From NCBI GenBank assembly GCA_034436035.1, contig DAOTVW010000224.1, positions 1 to 22,726 of the forward strand: DNA of 22,726 bases, written 5' to 3'. The notes beneath the pieces are model-generated. The model was given only the letters and a program-made list of their open reading frames with translations. It did not search any database and had not been told where the DNA came from. This DNA is from UBA4823 sp034436035. Its GTDB lineage: Bacteria > Chloroflexota > Anaerolineae > Anaerolineales > UBA4823. Of the stretch, positions 8,013-14,940 are shown one piece after another (positions within the stretch are counted from its first letter, which is position 1; the number at the start of each line of letters is the position of its first letter). Both the position numbers and the translations under genes were made by a program.

Positions 8013-8250
8013 GTCGGGCTTGGAAAACCTACCTGCAGGGCGAGATTGTGCGAAATAAATTTCGCAGTACAGACCTTGTAGCCCGAAATTTATTTCGGGG
8101 ATTATACAGGATGTATCGTCGGGTATAGAAACCCGTCCTACAGGCCGAAATTGTGCGAAATAAATTTCGCAGTACCGACCTTGTAGCCCGAAATTTATTT
8201 CGGGGATTGAGCGGGAGATATCGTTTGTTGTGAAAACCCGACCTGCGCAT
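8013..8250. repeat. 105-bp direct tandem repeat, two full copies and a partial third
   Basis: Copy 1 runs 8013-8117 and copy 2 runs 8118-8222, with an exact 105-bp period. A partial third copy begins at 8223. Each unit opens with a GTCGGGTATAGAAACCC-type hairpin. Two perfect 18-nt palindromes follow: TGCGAAATAAATTTCGCA (8049-8066 and 8154-8171) and CCCGAAATTTATTTCGGG (8082-8099 and 8187-8204). Between them is the shared spacer AGTAC(A/C)GACCTTGTAG. An open frame across this block is produced by the repeat and is not a gene. The array starts 34 bp after the regulator stop codon and may terminate transcription from both converging sides. Confidence 0.9.
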
Positions 8251-8290
8251 CTATTTGCATCGATTCAAATCCCGCTTCAGCCCATGGAAA

Positions 8291-8360
8291 TCCGCTCAAG
8301 CGGACTCGAACCGAGTCGGATTTATCCGACTTGCATGTCTTGAGCAGGGGATTTATCCCC
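8291..8360. repeat. Cluster of four perfect short palindromes
   Basis: Four adjacent hairpins are visible: TCCGCTCAAGCGGA (8291-8304), GACTCGAACCGAGTC (8303-8317), GTCGGATTTATCCGAC (8315-8330) and GGGGATTTATCCCC (8347-8360). In addition GCTCAAG (8294-8300) pairs perfectly with CTTGAGC (8339-8345), so the middle part can fold as a multi-branched structure. There is no coding potential. Confidence 0.8.
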
Positions 8361-8379
8361 GGCGAAACAAACGAGAATT

Positions 8380-8433
8380 TCGGATATAGAAACCCGACCT
8401 ACATATTGTCGGGTATGGAAACCCAACCTACAT
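8380..8433. repeat. Two short copies of the repeat-head hairpin unit
   Basis: Positions 8380-8407 and 8408-8433 are consecutive 26-28-bp copies of the first part of the 105-bp unit (GGATATAGAAACCCGACCTA and GTCGGGTATGGAAACCCAAC). Here they occur without the rest of the unit, so this head module can multiply separately. Confidence 0.75.
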
Positions 8434-8495
8434 CATGCGGATGCTATTTGTAGGGCGGGATTCCAATCCAGCCATTGATGTTGTTGGATATAAGC

Positions 8496-8622
8496 GTCAG
8501 GTATAGAAACCCAACCTGCAGGGCGAGATTGTGCAAAATAAATTTCGCAGTACCGACCTTGTAGCCCTAAATAGTTCAGGGATTGTACGGGATGTATCGT
8601 CGGATGAGAAACCCAACCTACA
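8496..8622. repeat. Distal 103-bp copy of the repeat plus partial copy ending in the QueT-like gene
   Basis: Positions 8496-8598 match the 105-bp unit with a 2-bp loss and decayed palindromes: TGCAAAATAAATTTCGCA has one arm base changed, and the second palindrome is reduced to CCCTAAATAGTTCAGGG. A further head module lies at 8599-8622. The stop codon of the minus-strand QueT-like gene (8618-8620) lies inside this last module. Confidence 0.85.
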
Positions 8623-9115
8623 TATATGTAATCAAATGACGGAATTTTTCAACCTTTAGGAGTTGTAAAATCAATGGCGTCCCACCCAAGAGGATAATTT
8701 CCTCGCTCACCGTCAGCAAGGCGACCAGATAAAAAAATCCTCCCGCCCCCAAAACCGATAGCATCCACGCGACCGATAAAGCTGTGGTGAAACCATATAC
8801 TGCCATGGCAAAATATTTCAGCTTTGTCCAGCGATAGAGATAATAAGCCAGAAATCCCCCCAAGATATCCGTCAATGGCATAAATATCAGCTCCCATGGT
8901 CCAAAGAACGGCGAGAGCATCGCAGACAAAATATCACCAATGGCGATACCCAGAGCAGTGAAAGGATTAAAGAGACAAAAAATTTTCAGGAATTCGCTGA
9001 CGCGGAACTGGATAGCCCCATAACTAATCGGCGCGATTGCCACAGTAAATACCGCGTAAAGTGCTCCTATCGTTGCAATAAAAACAATATCTTTCGTTTT
9101 CAACCAATTTTTCAT
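8618..9115 (-). CDS. QueT-like membrane transporter (ECF S-component family)
   Basis: This 165-aa, very hydrophobic protein has about five or six helices. The stretch PISYGAIQFRVSEFLKIFCL, then FNPFTALGIAIGDILSAMLS, matches the pattern of the QueT family (GxIQFRxSE, followed by a Pro/Gly-rich helix). QueT members are substrate-binding S-components of energy-coupling-factor transporters, proposed to import a queuosine precursor with a shared EcfAAT module encoded elsewhere. It lies 12 bp after cdd on the same strand and is the last gene of a glmU-corC-like-cdd unit. No preQ1 riboswitch can be placed in that 12-bp gap, so queuine-type regulation at this site is not supported and a nucleoside-like substrate remains possible. 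The C-terminus and stop codon run into the intergenic repeat. Confidence 0.72.
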   Translation of the reverse strand: MKNWLKTKDIVFIATIGALYAVFTVAIAPISYGAIQFRVSEFLKIFCLFNPFTALGIAIGDILSAMLSPFFGPWELIFMPLTDILGGFLAYYLYRWTKLKYFAMAVYGFTTALSVAWMLSVLGAGGFFYLVALLTVSEEIILLGGTPLILQLLKVEKFRHLITYM

Positions 9116-9127
9116 ACCATGTCCGAA

Positions 9128-9538
9128 TTATTGGAGTTTATCTGCCCCAAAAGCAAGTGGTAATAACTCGTTTAACGAAACTTCCAATTTAACTTCTCCA
9201 CTGTCATCAGCGACGAGAATCGTGGTATCTAACCCGAACTCTGCAAGAACCTGGCGACAGATCCCACAGGGAGTGCCTCCGTTATTCGTTACGACAGCGA
9301 GAGCGATGAATTGTCGTTCCCCTTCCGAAACCGCTTTAAAGAGAGCCACCCGTTCTGCACAAATCGTAGCTGGATAAGCGGCATTTTCAATATTGATGCC
9401 ATCATAAATACGTCCGGAACTCGTCAACACCGCTGCTCCAACCAGGTAATGTGAATAAGGCGCATAAGCCCATTGCCGGGCTTGTTTGGCTGCCTCGATT
9501 AATTGTTCACGCATTTCACTGCTCAGTTTCTCGCTCAT
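9128..9538 (-). CDS. cdd: Cytidine deaminase
   Basis: This 136-aa, zinc-dependent cytidine deaminase of the small homotetrameric class converts cytidine or deoxycytidine to uridine or deoxyuridine in pyrimidine salvage. The active site is complete: Cys60 and catalytic Glu62 in TICAERVALFKAV, and Cys91/Cys94 in TPCGICRQVLAEF. The substrate-binding stretch GINIENAAYP precedes it. The ATG at 9536-9538 was chosen because AAGGAG sits about nine bases upstream and the family N-terminus begins there. An upstream in-frame ATG would only add residues that mirror the overlapping neighbour gene. The gene overlaps the end of the CorC-like gene by 23 bp, so the two are translationally linked. Confidence 0.93.
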   Translation of the reverse strand: MSEKLSSEMREQLIEAAKQARQWAYAPYSHYLVGAAVLTSSGRIYDGINIENAAYPATICAERVALFKAVSEGERQFIALAVVTNNGGTPCGICRQVLAEFGLDTTILVADDSGEVKLEVSLNELLPLAFGADKLQ

Positions 9539-10772
9539 CCTGATTTTCTCCTTTTTCGAAGCGGCGGGCGCGTACTTTGCGTATGCGTCTGCCACTCACC
9601 TGTTCCACCTTGAGCTCGATATTACCGATCGTAATCGTCTCACCCACAGTGGGAACTCGGCCTAATTGTTTATAGATAAAGCCGCCTAATGTATCGGCTT
9701 CTTCTTTAGGGATAGCGCTTTCCATTACTTCATTAAAATCATCCAGATCAATTTTACCGAGAAATACCGCTTCGGTAGGACTAATAATTTGATAAGGGAG
9801 TTCCTCGGCCTGGTCAAATTCATCCTGTATCTCACCTAATAATTCCTCGATGATATCTTCCAACGTGACCAAACCAGCCACACCGCCATATTCATCCACT
9901 ACAATGGCAAGGTGGACACGGCGTTGCTGCATCTCGCTCAGCAATTCGTCGAGTTGTTTCGCTTCGGGAATGAAGTAAGCTGGGCGAGATAGATCCGCTA
10001 ATGAAACCGCTTTGAAATCAGCTTGACAATGGCGCAATAAATCTTTTGCATAGACCAGGCCAATGATCTGATCAATCGATTCCTCGTAAAGGGGTAAGCG
10101 AGAATGACCCGAGCGAGTGAAAACGGTAATAGCTTCCTCGATAGACATCTTCGATTCGAGGGCAACAATATCCACCCGCGGCACCATAATCTCGCGCGCC
10201 AGGGTATCGCTCAAGTCAAAAATGGAATGGATTAATCGCCCTTTTTCGCTTTCTAATCCGCCTTCCTCTTGCGCGCTATCTACCCATTCCATGATCTCTT
10301 CTTCCACATCTTCGGAGCTTTGTGGTTGAGCTGGGGTCACTTTACGTGTTAACCAAATCGTTACTCGTTGAAACGGATAAGCGCTCCAGGCAAATAAACG
10401 GGCTAGCGGAGATAATAAGCTTGCCCAACTTTCGCTGCGGGCATCCACGATCGAGTGCAATATCCATTCACTGAAAAGGACTAGCACAGCGATGATAAAA
10501 ATTCCCCAAATGGAAAGTCTACTTTGAAGCGACTGATGCAAGGTATATAGCGCGAGACCGATTGCTAGCCAGAAAATGGCGTGCAAGCGCAATAAACCCG
10601 TTTGCAATCCATCAATCCGCTGGCTTAAGTCAGCGTTGAATTTCTCCCCCTGGGTTTCCTCCGGTTTTGTAAATACCTGCCGTGCCAGATGCGCTCGCTG
10701 ATAAGCGGCCAGCGCAGCGGTGATCAGAAAATCACCAAGGATCAAGAACACCAAAAAGATGATCGTTACCAC
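9516..10772 (-). CDS. CorC/HlyC (CNNM)-family membrane protein with CBS pair
   Basis: In this 418-aa protein the N-terminal DUF21/CNNM-like membrane region has hydrophobic helices at about 3-23, 62-78, 87-105 and 117-140. A tandem CBS domain pair follows at about 197-318 (EIMVPRVDIVALE and then VVDEYGGVAGLVTLEDIIEE). A C-terminal CorC_HlyC FAD-like transporter-associated domain occupies about 328-405. Members are linked to Mg2+/Co2+ resistance or efflux, and CBS domains sense adenine nucleotides. The start is GTG at 10770-10772, directly after the TAA of glmU with no gap. The charged C-terminal tail (RFEKGENQDERETEQ) overlaps the cdd start region. Metal specificity cannot be read from the sequence. 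Confidence 0.9.
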   Translation of the reverse strand: MVTIIFLVFLILGDFLITAALAAYQRAHLARQVFTKPEETQGEKFNADLSQRIDGLQTGLLRLHAIFWLAIGLALYTLHQSLQSRLSIWGIFIIAVLVLFSEWILHSIVDARSESWASLLSPLARLFAWSAYPFQRVTIWLTRKVTPAQPQSSEDVEEEIMEWVDSAQEEGGLESEKGRLIHSIFDLSDTLAREIMVPRVDIVALESKMSIEEAITVFTRSGHSRLPLYEESIDQIIGLVYAKDLLRHCQADFKAVSLADLSRPAYFIPEAKQLDELLSEMQQRRVHLAIVVDEYGGVAGLVTLEDIIEELLGEIQDEFDQAEELPYQIISPTEAVFLGKIDLDDFNEVMESAIPKEEADTLGGFIYKQLGRVPTVGETITIGNIELKVEQVSGRRIRKVRARRFEKGENQDERETEQ

Positions 10773-12128
10773 TTATCCATCCGGCTTCTCTAATTTGCGG
10801 ATCACACGCGCCGGTACCCCCACCGCGAGGCTATATGCAGGGATATTCTTCGTCACAACAGCACCCGCGCCCGTGCGAGCCCCCTCCCCCAGTTGAACCG
10901 GCGCAACCAGCATCGTATCACTGCCAATAAAAACATGGTCACCGATCTCCGTGGGATTCTTTTTGACGCCATCAAAATTGCATGTGATGGTACCGGCGCC
11001 AATATTGACCTCAGCCCCAATGGTTGCATCACCGATATAGGAGAAATGACCCATTTTGGTACCGGGACCTAAGTAGGAATTTTTTATCTCACCAAAGTTT
11101 CCCATGTGAACACCTTGGGCGAGATGTGCCCCTTTGCGTAGGTGCGCAAAAGGCCCAATATCAACTTGATCCTCAACGATGGCTTTCTCTAGCACAGCAA
11201 AAGTAACTTTACAACCTGTTCCAATTTGTGTGTCTTGGATGAACGTGTTTGGCCCTATTTGGCATCCCTCACCAATTATCGTTTTGCCGCGTAAATATGT
11301 ATTGGGGAAAATGATGCAATCCTGCCCAATCATCACCGTTGATTCGATATATGTTGTAGTCGGGTCGAGGATCGTCACCCCCTCGAGCATCCAATGATTG
11401 TTGATCCTTTTCCATAACGCTGCTTCCGCTTCGGCGAGATGGATGCGGTTATTAATTCCAATTGCCTCATCCGCATCAGCGAGAGAGACTGTTTTGACCA
11501 TTTTCTTATCTGTTACAGCAAGGGACAACAAATCCGTGAGGAAATATTCCCCCTTCGGAGAGATCGAGATACGCGGCAAGGCTTCCCAAAGCCATTCCGC
11601 AGAAAAACAATAAACACCGACATTCAGTTCCTGAATGGCTAATTGATGCGGTGTTGCAACTGCTTCTTCGATGATCGCTTGTGGATTACCATTTTCATCC
11701 CGCACCAATCGGCCAAATCCGCGCGCTGTTTCGGAATGCAACGTAAGTAAGGTCATCACAGCGTGATGGGTTTGATGAGTTTCCAGAATCTGCTGGTAGG
11801 TAAATTGGGAAATAAGTGGCATATCCGCATAGGTTACCAGGATAGTATCCACTTTTCCATCCAGAAGCGGTTTCGCTTGTAGAACGGCATGAGCTGTGCC
11901 AAGCTGAGGCTCCTGTAAAGCGTATTGAGCCCGATCCCCGATCACTTTTTGGACAGTCTCTGCTTCATAACCAACAACTACAACTGGCTTGACATCACTC
12001 AATGAAGTGAGGATATCAAGCGGATATTCCACCATTTTTTTACCACCAAGGTCGTGAAGGACTTTGGGAAGAGCGGATTTCATGCGCGTACTCTTGCCAG
12101 CCGCTAAAATAATCGAACCAGTTGTCAT
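10773..12128 (-). CDS. glmU: Bifunctional GlmU: UDP-N-acetylglucosamine pyrophosphorylase / glucosamine-1-phosphate N-acetyltransferase
   Basis: This 451-aa protein has the usual two-domain layout and length. The N-terminal uridyltransferase domain starts with ILAAGKSTRMKSALPKVLHD (7-26), the nucleotide-binding signature, and contains the metal-binding YADMPLI. From about residue 250 a left-handed beta-helix of hexapeptide repeats forms the acetyltransferase, with the His of GHFSYIGDA and the motif GAGTITCNFDG lining the acetyl-CoA and sugar site. It makes UDP-GlcNAc for cell-wall and glycan synthesis. The ATG at 12126-12128 is preceded by GAGG about eight bases upstream. It is the first gene of a compact minus-strand unit running into the CorC-like gene, cdd and the QueT-like gene. 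Confidence 0.96.
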   Translation of the reverse strand: MTTGSIILAAGKSTRMKSALPKVLHDLGGKKMVEYPLDILTSLSDVKPVVVVGYEAETVQKVIGDRAQYALQEPQLGTAHAVLQAKPLLDGKVDTILVTYADMPLISQFTYQQILETHQTHHAVMTLLTLHSETARGFGRLVRDENGNPQAIIEEAVATPHQLAIQELNVGVYCFSAEWLWEALPRISISPKGEYFLTDLLSLAVTDKKMVKTVSLADADEAIGINNRIHLAEAEAALWKRINNHWMLEGVTILDPTTTYIESTVMIGQDCIIFPNTYLRGKTIIGEGCQIGPNTFIQDTQIGTGCKVTFAVLEKAIVEDQVDIGPFAHLRKGAHLAQGVHMGNFGEIKNSYLGPGTKMGHFSYIGDATIGAEVNIGAGTITCNFDGVKKNPTEIGDHVFIGSDTMLVAPVQLGEGARTGAGAVVTKNIPAYSLAVGVPARVIRKLEKPDG

Positions 12129-12169
12129 AGCAATGCCTCGTATACGAAATGAGTAGGAATCACCAATGG

Positions 12170-12198
12170 ATTATCGGGGTGAAAAGTTAGATTGGAAA
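12170..12198 (-). promoter_or_regulatory. Candidate promoter of the glmU operon
   Basis: On the minus strand a TTTCCA -35 (12193-12198) and a GATAAT -10 (12170-12175) are separated by exactly 17 bp. They match consensus at 4/6 and 5/6 positions and lie about 45 bp upstream of the glmU ATG. Confidence 0.4.
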
Positions 12199-12268
12199 AT
12201 CGATTATGGATAAACATGCTTATCGAGCGTAGCCCACCTAGCGAGTCACCCTCTCTTCGTTATAAAGT

Positions 12269-12327
12269 GATTCGGCTATACCGCCGAATGGCGACATTCA
12301 AAAATAAAATAATATTGTACAATATTA
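12269..12327. repeat. 59-bp direct repeat, left copy
   Basis: This segment matches 12504-12562 at about 46 of 59 positions without gaps. It opens with the hairpin TTCGGCTATACCGCCGAA (6-bp arms) and ends with the perfect 18-bp palindrome TAATATTGTACAATATTA (12310-12327). No gene overlaps it. Confidence 0.75.
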
Positions 12328-12503
12328 CGCTCTGAGGAGGTGCCTGCAAAGCAAACTCCGCTTTAGGATTGTGGCTGCGAGCGCAGCGGAGCAGTCTCCT
12401 TGCCTGTTTGGAGATTGCTTTGGTCTCAGCGAACGCTTCCTCGCAATGACAGCTCGCAGGCAAGCTCTTACTGCCATCCCCTGCCTGGCGCTTATCATGG
12501 CGA
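12328..12503. repeat. Dispersed intergenic repeat core between the two direct repeats
   Basis: This 176-bp insert contains, at 12410-12451 read on the minus strand, TGTCATTGCGAGGAAGCG followed by a stretch ending AAGCAATCTCC. I recognise this from memory as a widespread intergenic repeat type in several bacterial phyla, often mis-called as a protein with CHCEE-like motifs. Inverted pairs GCAGTCTCC/GGAGATTGC and CTTGCCTG/CAGGCAAG flank the core. It has no convincing coding content. Confidence 0.55.
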
Positions 12504-12562
12504 GATTCGGCTATTGCGCCGAAAAATGGTATTCGAAGATGAAATAACATTGTACAAAATTA
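12504..12562. repeat. 59-bp direct repeat, right copy
   Basis: This is the partner of 12269-12327. Its hairpin TTCGGCTATTGCGCCGAA keeps the same arms with a changed loop, while the AT-rich palindrome has decayed. It lies 10 bp beyond the 3' end of the tRNA-Gln gene. Confidence 0.75.
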
Positions 12563-12572
12563 TAGTATCAGG

Positions 12573-12643
12573 CTGGGGCGCCCGGATTCGAACCAGGATA
12601 AACAGATCCAAAGTCTGCTGTGCTGCCCTTGCACCACGCCCCA
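12573..12643 (-). tRNA. tRNA-Gln (anticodon TTG)
   Basis: A full cloverleaf folds on the minus strand. The acceptor stem is TGGGGCG with CGCCCCA, and the discriminator is G. The D arm is GTGC-AAGGGCA-GCAC. The anticodon arm is GCAGA-CTTTGGA-TCTGT with anticodon TTG (Gln, CAA). A four-base variable loop and the T arm CCTGG-TTCGAAT-CCGGG follow. The 71-nt gene does not encode the 3' CCA (next bases are CCT), so CCA must be added enzymatically. Confidence 0.95.
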
Positions 12644-12671
12644 TCACTGGTTGCCCCAATAGGCGAGAGGT

Positions 12672-12699
12672 ATTTTATCATATTTTTAATTAACTGCAA
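12672..12699 (-). promoter_or_regulatory. Candidate promoter for tRNA-Gln
   Basis: On the minus strand, TTGCAG (12694-12699) and TAAAAT (12672-12677, 5/6 match to the -10 consensus) are spaced 16 bp apart, in an AT-rich stretch about 30 bp upstream of the tRNA. The -35 is weak. Confidence 0.45.
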
Positions 12700-12714
12700 A
12701 ACTATCTTACCCGG

Positions 12715-12909
12715 CTATTTGCGATGCGTGCGTATATAGGACGCCGCGCCGATAATACCTAAAAACAATCCCGAGACCGAAGCAGCATAAGACAGAAAGC
12801 TTAACGAGAAGGTCGGTTCGATAACCCGAATCACCATGAGCAATGGAAACAACCAACCAATAAGGGATAAAAGAAACCCGATGACCATCAGGCGAACGGG
12901 ATGAGACAT
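12715..12909 (-). CDS. Small two-helix membrane protein at the end of the importer operon
   Basis: This 64-aa product (begins MSHPVRLMVIGFL) has two hydrophobic segments: IGFLLSLIGWLFPLLMVIRV and FLSYAASVSGLFLGIIGAAS. It ends in a basic tail (YIRTHRK). I do not recognise a named family. It starts 8 bp after the stop of the ATPase gene on the same strand, so it is probably the last gene of the permuted-binding-protein importer operon and may be an accessory membrane subunit. The ATG at 12907-12909 was preferred over an upstream in-frame start that would overlap the ATPase gene. The ribosome site is weak in either case. An overlapping frame of similar length lacks the helix pattern and was rejected. 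Confidence 0.6.
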   Translation of the reverse strand: MSHPVRLMVIGFLLSLIGWLFPLLMVIRVIEPTFSLSFLSYAASVSGLFLGIIGAASYIRTHRK

Positions 12910-12917
12910 TCCCAAAC

Positions 12918-13958
12918 TCAGCGGTATAACCAACACAGGGTCGAATGATCGGGTTGGGGTTCAAACTCGGGGGGAGTTTCTATTTCACATAGACCAGCAA
13001 TGGCGCGATTACATCGAGGATGAAAACGGCATCCCGCTGGTGGATTGACCAGACTGGGTGGTTCCCCTGCGGGGACTTCTCGATATTTTTTGGCATTGTG
13101 ATAATCCGGATCTGAGGTGGCGGATAATAATGCCTGCGTATAGGGATGCAGTGGGTTTTGAATGAGATCATTAATCTTCGCTTTTTCCACCAGCTTGCCA
13201 GCATACATGACAAAAATGCGTTCAGAAAAATATTTAACCGTCGACAAATCATGGGTAATGTAAATGAAAGATAGATTATGCCGCTGCTGGAGAGAACGCA
13301 AGAGACGCAAAATTTCCACCCGCACCGATGCATCGAGCATGGACACGGGTTCATCTGCCACGATTAATTTGGGATTACGGATCATTGCGCGCGCAATGAC
13401 CACACGCTGCTGTTGTCCCCCACTGAGCATGTGGGGAAACTTAGGCAAAAAATCCTCGATGGGATAGAGTTTTACTTCTTCCATTACTTTTCGGATGCGT
13501 TCATGTCGCTCCTTGGCATCGCGCATGCCGCTGATGATTAACGGCTCTGCCAGAATTCGTTCCACACTCATAAAGGGTGGTAACGCACCATATGGGTCTT
13601 GCTGGACATACCCTACCTGAGATCGATACCATTGCAGGTCGTGACCAGTCAACTTCTGGATTGATTTCCCTTCAAAGGTTACATCGCCTTTGGTCGGTTT
13701 ATACAAGCCCAATATCGTTTTCATCAAGCTTGATTTTCCACATCCACTTTCACCGACAATGGCAATGGCTTCTCCCTTATGCAGGTCAAAGCTGACATCA
13801 TCTACTGCGCGCACATATCCAGCCACACCAAAACCAAACCGCCGTAGTTCAAACCAGACATTTAAACCCTTAACGGATAAAAGAACATTTGAATCCGATG
13901 CCATTATCGGGGTAGTTCCTGAAGGATCATTTATTGTAGAAAGGCTCTGCATTTCCAT
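12918..13958 (-). CDS. Peptide/nickel-type ABC importer ATP-binding protein (OppF/DppF-like)
   Basis: This 346-aa ATPase belongs to the oligopeptide importer group. Motifs: Walker A GESGCGKS (69-76), Q-loop (YVQQDPYGALPPF), signature LSGGQQQR (178-185), Walker B LIVADEP (198-204) and switch His (ITHDLS). The C-terminal oligopeptide extension carries cysteines at 310, 316, 324 and 342 (GCRFHPRC and on to TLCWLYR). In some OppD/DppD-type proteins this cysteine set binds an iron-sulfur cluster. The ATG at 13956-13958 was chosen because AAGGCGGT precedes it and it lies 14 bp after the stop of the other ATPase gene. An earlier in-frame ATG at 13991 would overlap that gene and lacks a ribosome site. 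It pairs with the preceding DppD-like ATPase to form the heterodimeric motor. Confidence 0.9.
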   Translation of the reverse strand: MEMQSLSTINDPSGTTPIMASDSNVLLSVKGLNVWFELRRFGFGVAGYVRAVDDVSFDLHKGEAIAIVGESGCGKSSLMKTILGLYKPTKGDVTFEGKSIQKLTGHDLQWYRSQVGYVQQDPYGALPPFMSVERILAEPLIISGMRDAKERHERIRKVMEEVKLYPIEDFLPKFPHMLSGGQQQRVVIARAMIRNPKLIVADEPVSMLDASVRVEILRLLRSLQQRHNLSFIYITHDLSTVKYFSERIFVMYAGKLVEKAKINDLIQNPLHPYTQALLSATSDPDYHNAKKYREVPAGEPPSLVNPPAGCRFHPRCNRAIAGLCEIETPPEFEPQPDHSTLCWLYR

Positions 13959-13972
13959 CTTTACCGCCTTTA

Positions 13973-14935
13973 TCAGGTATATAACCAACATTTGACAAGG
14001 ATGCCATTGCTCTGGACGACTGGCGGTTCTTGTTTACAGCGCTCGAAAACTTTCGGACACCGCTCCGCAAAACGACAACCAGTTGGCGGAGAAATCAAAC
14101 TAGGCGGTTGACCTTGAATGAAAATGGGATCTTGATCGCTGCGTAGTCGTGGCACGCTTGCCATCAACATTTGAGAATAAGGATGAAGCGGTTCGGTGAA
14201 AAAGTGGGTTGCGTCACTGGACTCGATAATCTGACCAGCATACATGACTGCCACTTCATCGGCTAACTCACTCGAAGTAGCAATATCATGGGTGATGAGG
14301 ATGAAGCTAATCCCCATTTCTTGTTTAATTCTTTTCAAGGTATTAAAAATATTCGCCTGAGTCAACAAATCTAAAGCGGAGGTGGGTTCATCGAGGATGA
14401 TCAGTCGTGGCATGGTTACCAGTGCCATTGCAATTGCCACACGTTGGCGCATCCCGCCGCTTAATTCAAAAGGATAACGATTCAGAAAATCGAGCGGAAC
14501 CCCCACCCGATCGAACATCTTTTGTGCCTGTTCGAGCGCTTCCGCTTTGCTGACGCCCAGATGCACCATTGCCGGTTCAGCAACTTGATCGCCAACCCGG
14601 ATCACTGGATTCAGCGCATTCATGGCAGCTTGAGGGACGAGAGACATCGCCACCCAGCGAATGGACTGGCGAAATTCTTCTTCGTCATACTTCATGACGT
14701 CATTCCCCTCCAACAACACCTCGCCAGAAAATGCAGCAACATTGCGTGGTAAGAGGCGCAAAATGGCTTTTGCCAGCGAACTCTTCCCGCAGCCCGATTC
14801 ACCTAAAATAACCACCGCTCGATGATAATCCAAAGTGATATCAACACTATCAACCGCTTGGACAATGCCATGCGTGGTGCGAAAATGAAGCACTAAATTG
14901 TGGATTTGTAAAAGAGGAGTGAGATGATTTTCCAT
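13973..14935 (-). CDS. Peptide/nickel-type ABC importer ATP-binding protein (OppD/DppD-like)
   Basis: This 320-aa ATPase has Walker A GESGCGKS (45-52), Q102 in SLVPQAAMNALNP, signature LSGGMRQR (158-165), Walker B LIILDEP (178-184) with D-loop SALD, and the switch His in LITHDIAT. The phrase QAAMNALNP and the C-terminal extension (SPPTGCRFAERCP onward, cysteines 287, 293, 300 and 316) are typical of OppD/DppD. The four cysteines match the set that forms an iron-sulfur site in some relatives; this is inference here. It begins 5 bp after the stop of the DppC-like permease gene. Together with the following OppF-like protein it energises this cassette, and possibly also the upstream permease pair, which has no ATPase in the window. 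Confidence 0.92.
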   Translation of the reverse strand: MENHLTPLLQIHNLVLHFRTTHGIVQAVDSVDITLDYHRAVVILGESGCGKSSLAKAILRLLPRNVAAFSGEVLLEGNDVMKYDEEEFRQSIRWVAMSLVPQAAMNALNPVIRVGDQVAEPAMVHLGVSKAEALEQAQKMFDRVGVPLDFLNRYPFELSGGMRQRVAIAMALVTMPRLIILDEPTSALDLLTQANIFNTLKRIKQEMGISFILITHDIATSSELADEVAVMYAGQIIESSDATHFFTEPLHPYSQMLMASVPRLRSDQDPIFIQGQPPSLISPPTGCRFAERCPKVFERCKQEPPVVQSNGILVKCWLYT

Positions 14936-14940
14936 AATAA

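Noticed and set aside
8029..8250. Open frame of 73 codons across the tandem repeat
   Set aside because: It exists because the repeat unit length (105) is a multiple of three. The translation is itself repetitive and Arg/Asn-rich, and there is no ribosome site.
8380..8433. Short regular repeats that might be a CRISPR array
   Set aside because: The two units abut without spacers, other copies are irregularly placed, and there are no cas genes.
9116..9127. preQ1 riboswitch upstream of the QueT-like gene
   Set aside because: The intergenic gap of 12 bp cannot contain one.
9539..9595. Longer N-terminus for cytidine deaminase
   Set aside because: The extension lies entirely in the overlapping CorC-like coding sequence and is not part of the family. 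The internal ATG has an AAGGAG ribosome site.
12260..12550. Open frame of 96 codons between glmU and the tRNA
   Set aside because: It lies wholly in the dispersed repeat and the 59-bp direct repeats. The CHCEEAFAETKAIS stretch is a familiar spurious translation of an intergenic repeat.
12707..12964. 85-codon frame overlapping the small membrane protein and the ATPase end
   Set aside because: It overlaps the ATPase gene, lacks a ribosome site, and has a less coherent hydrophobic pattern than the chosen 64-aa frame.
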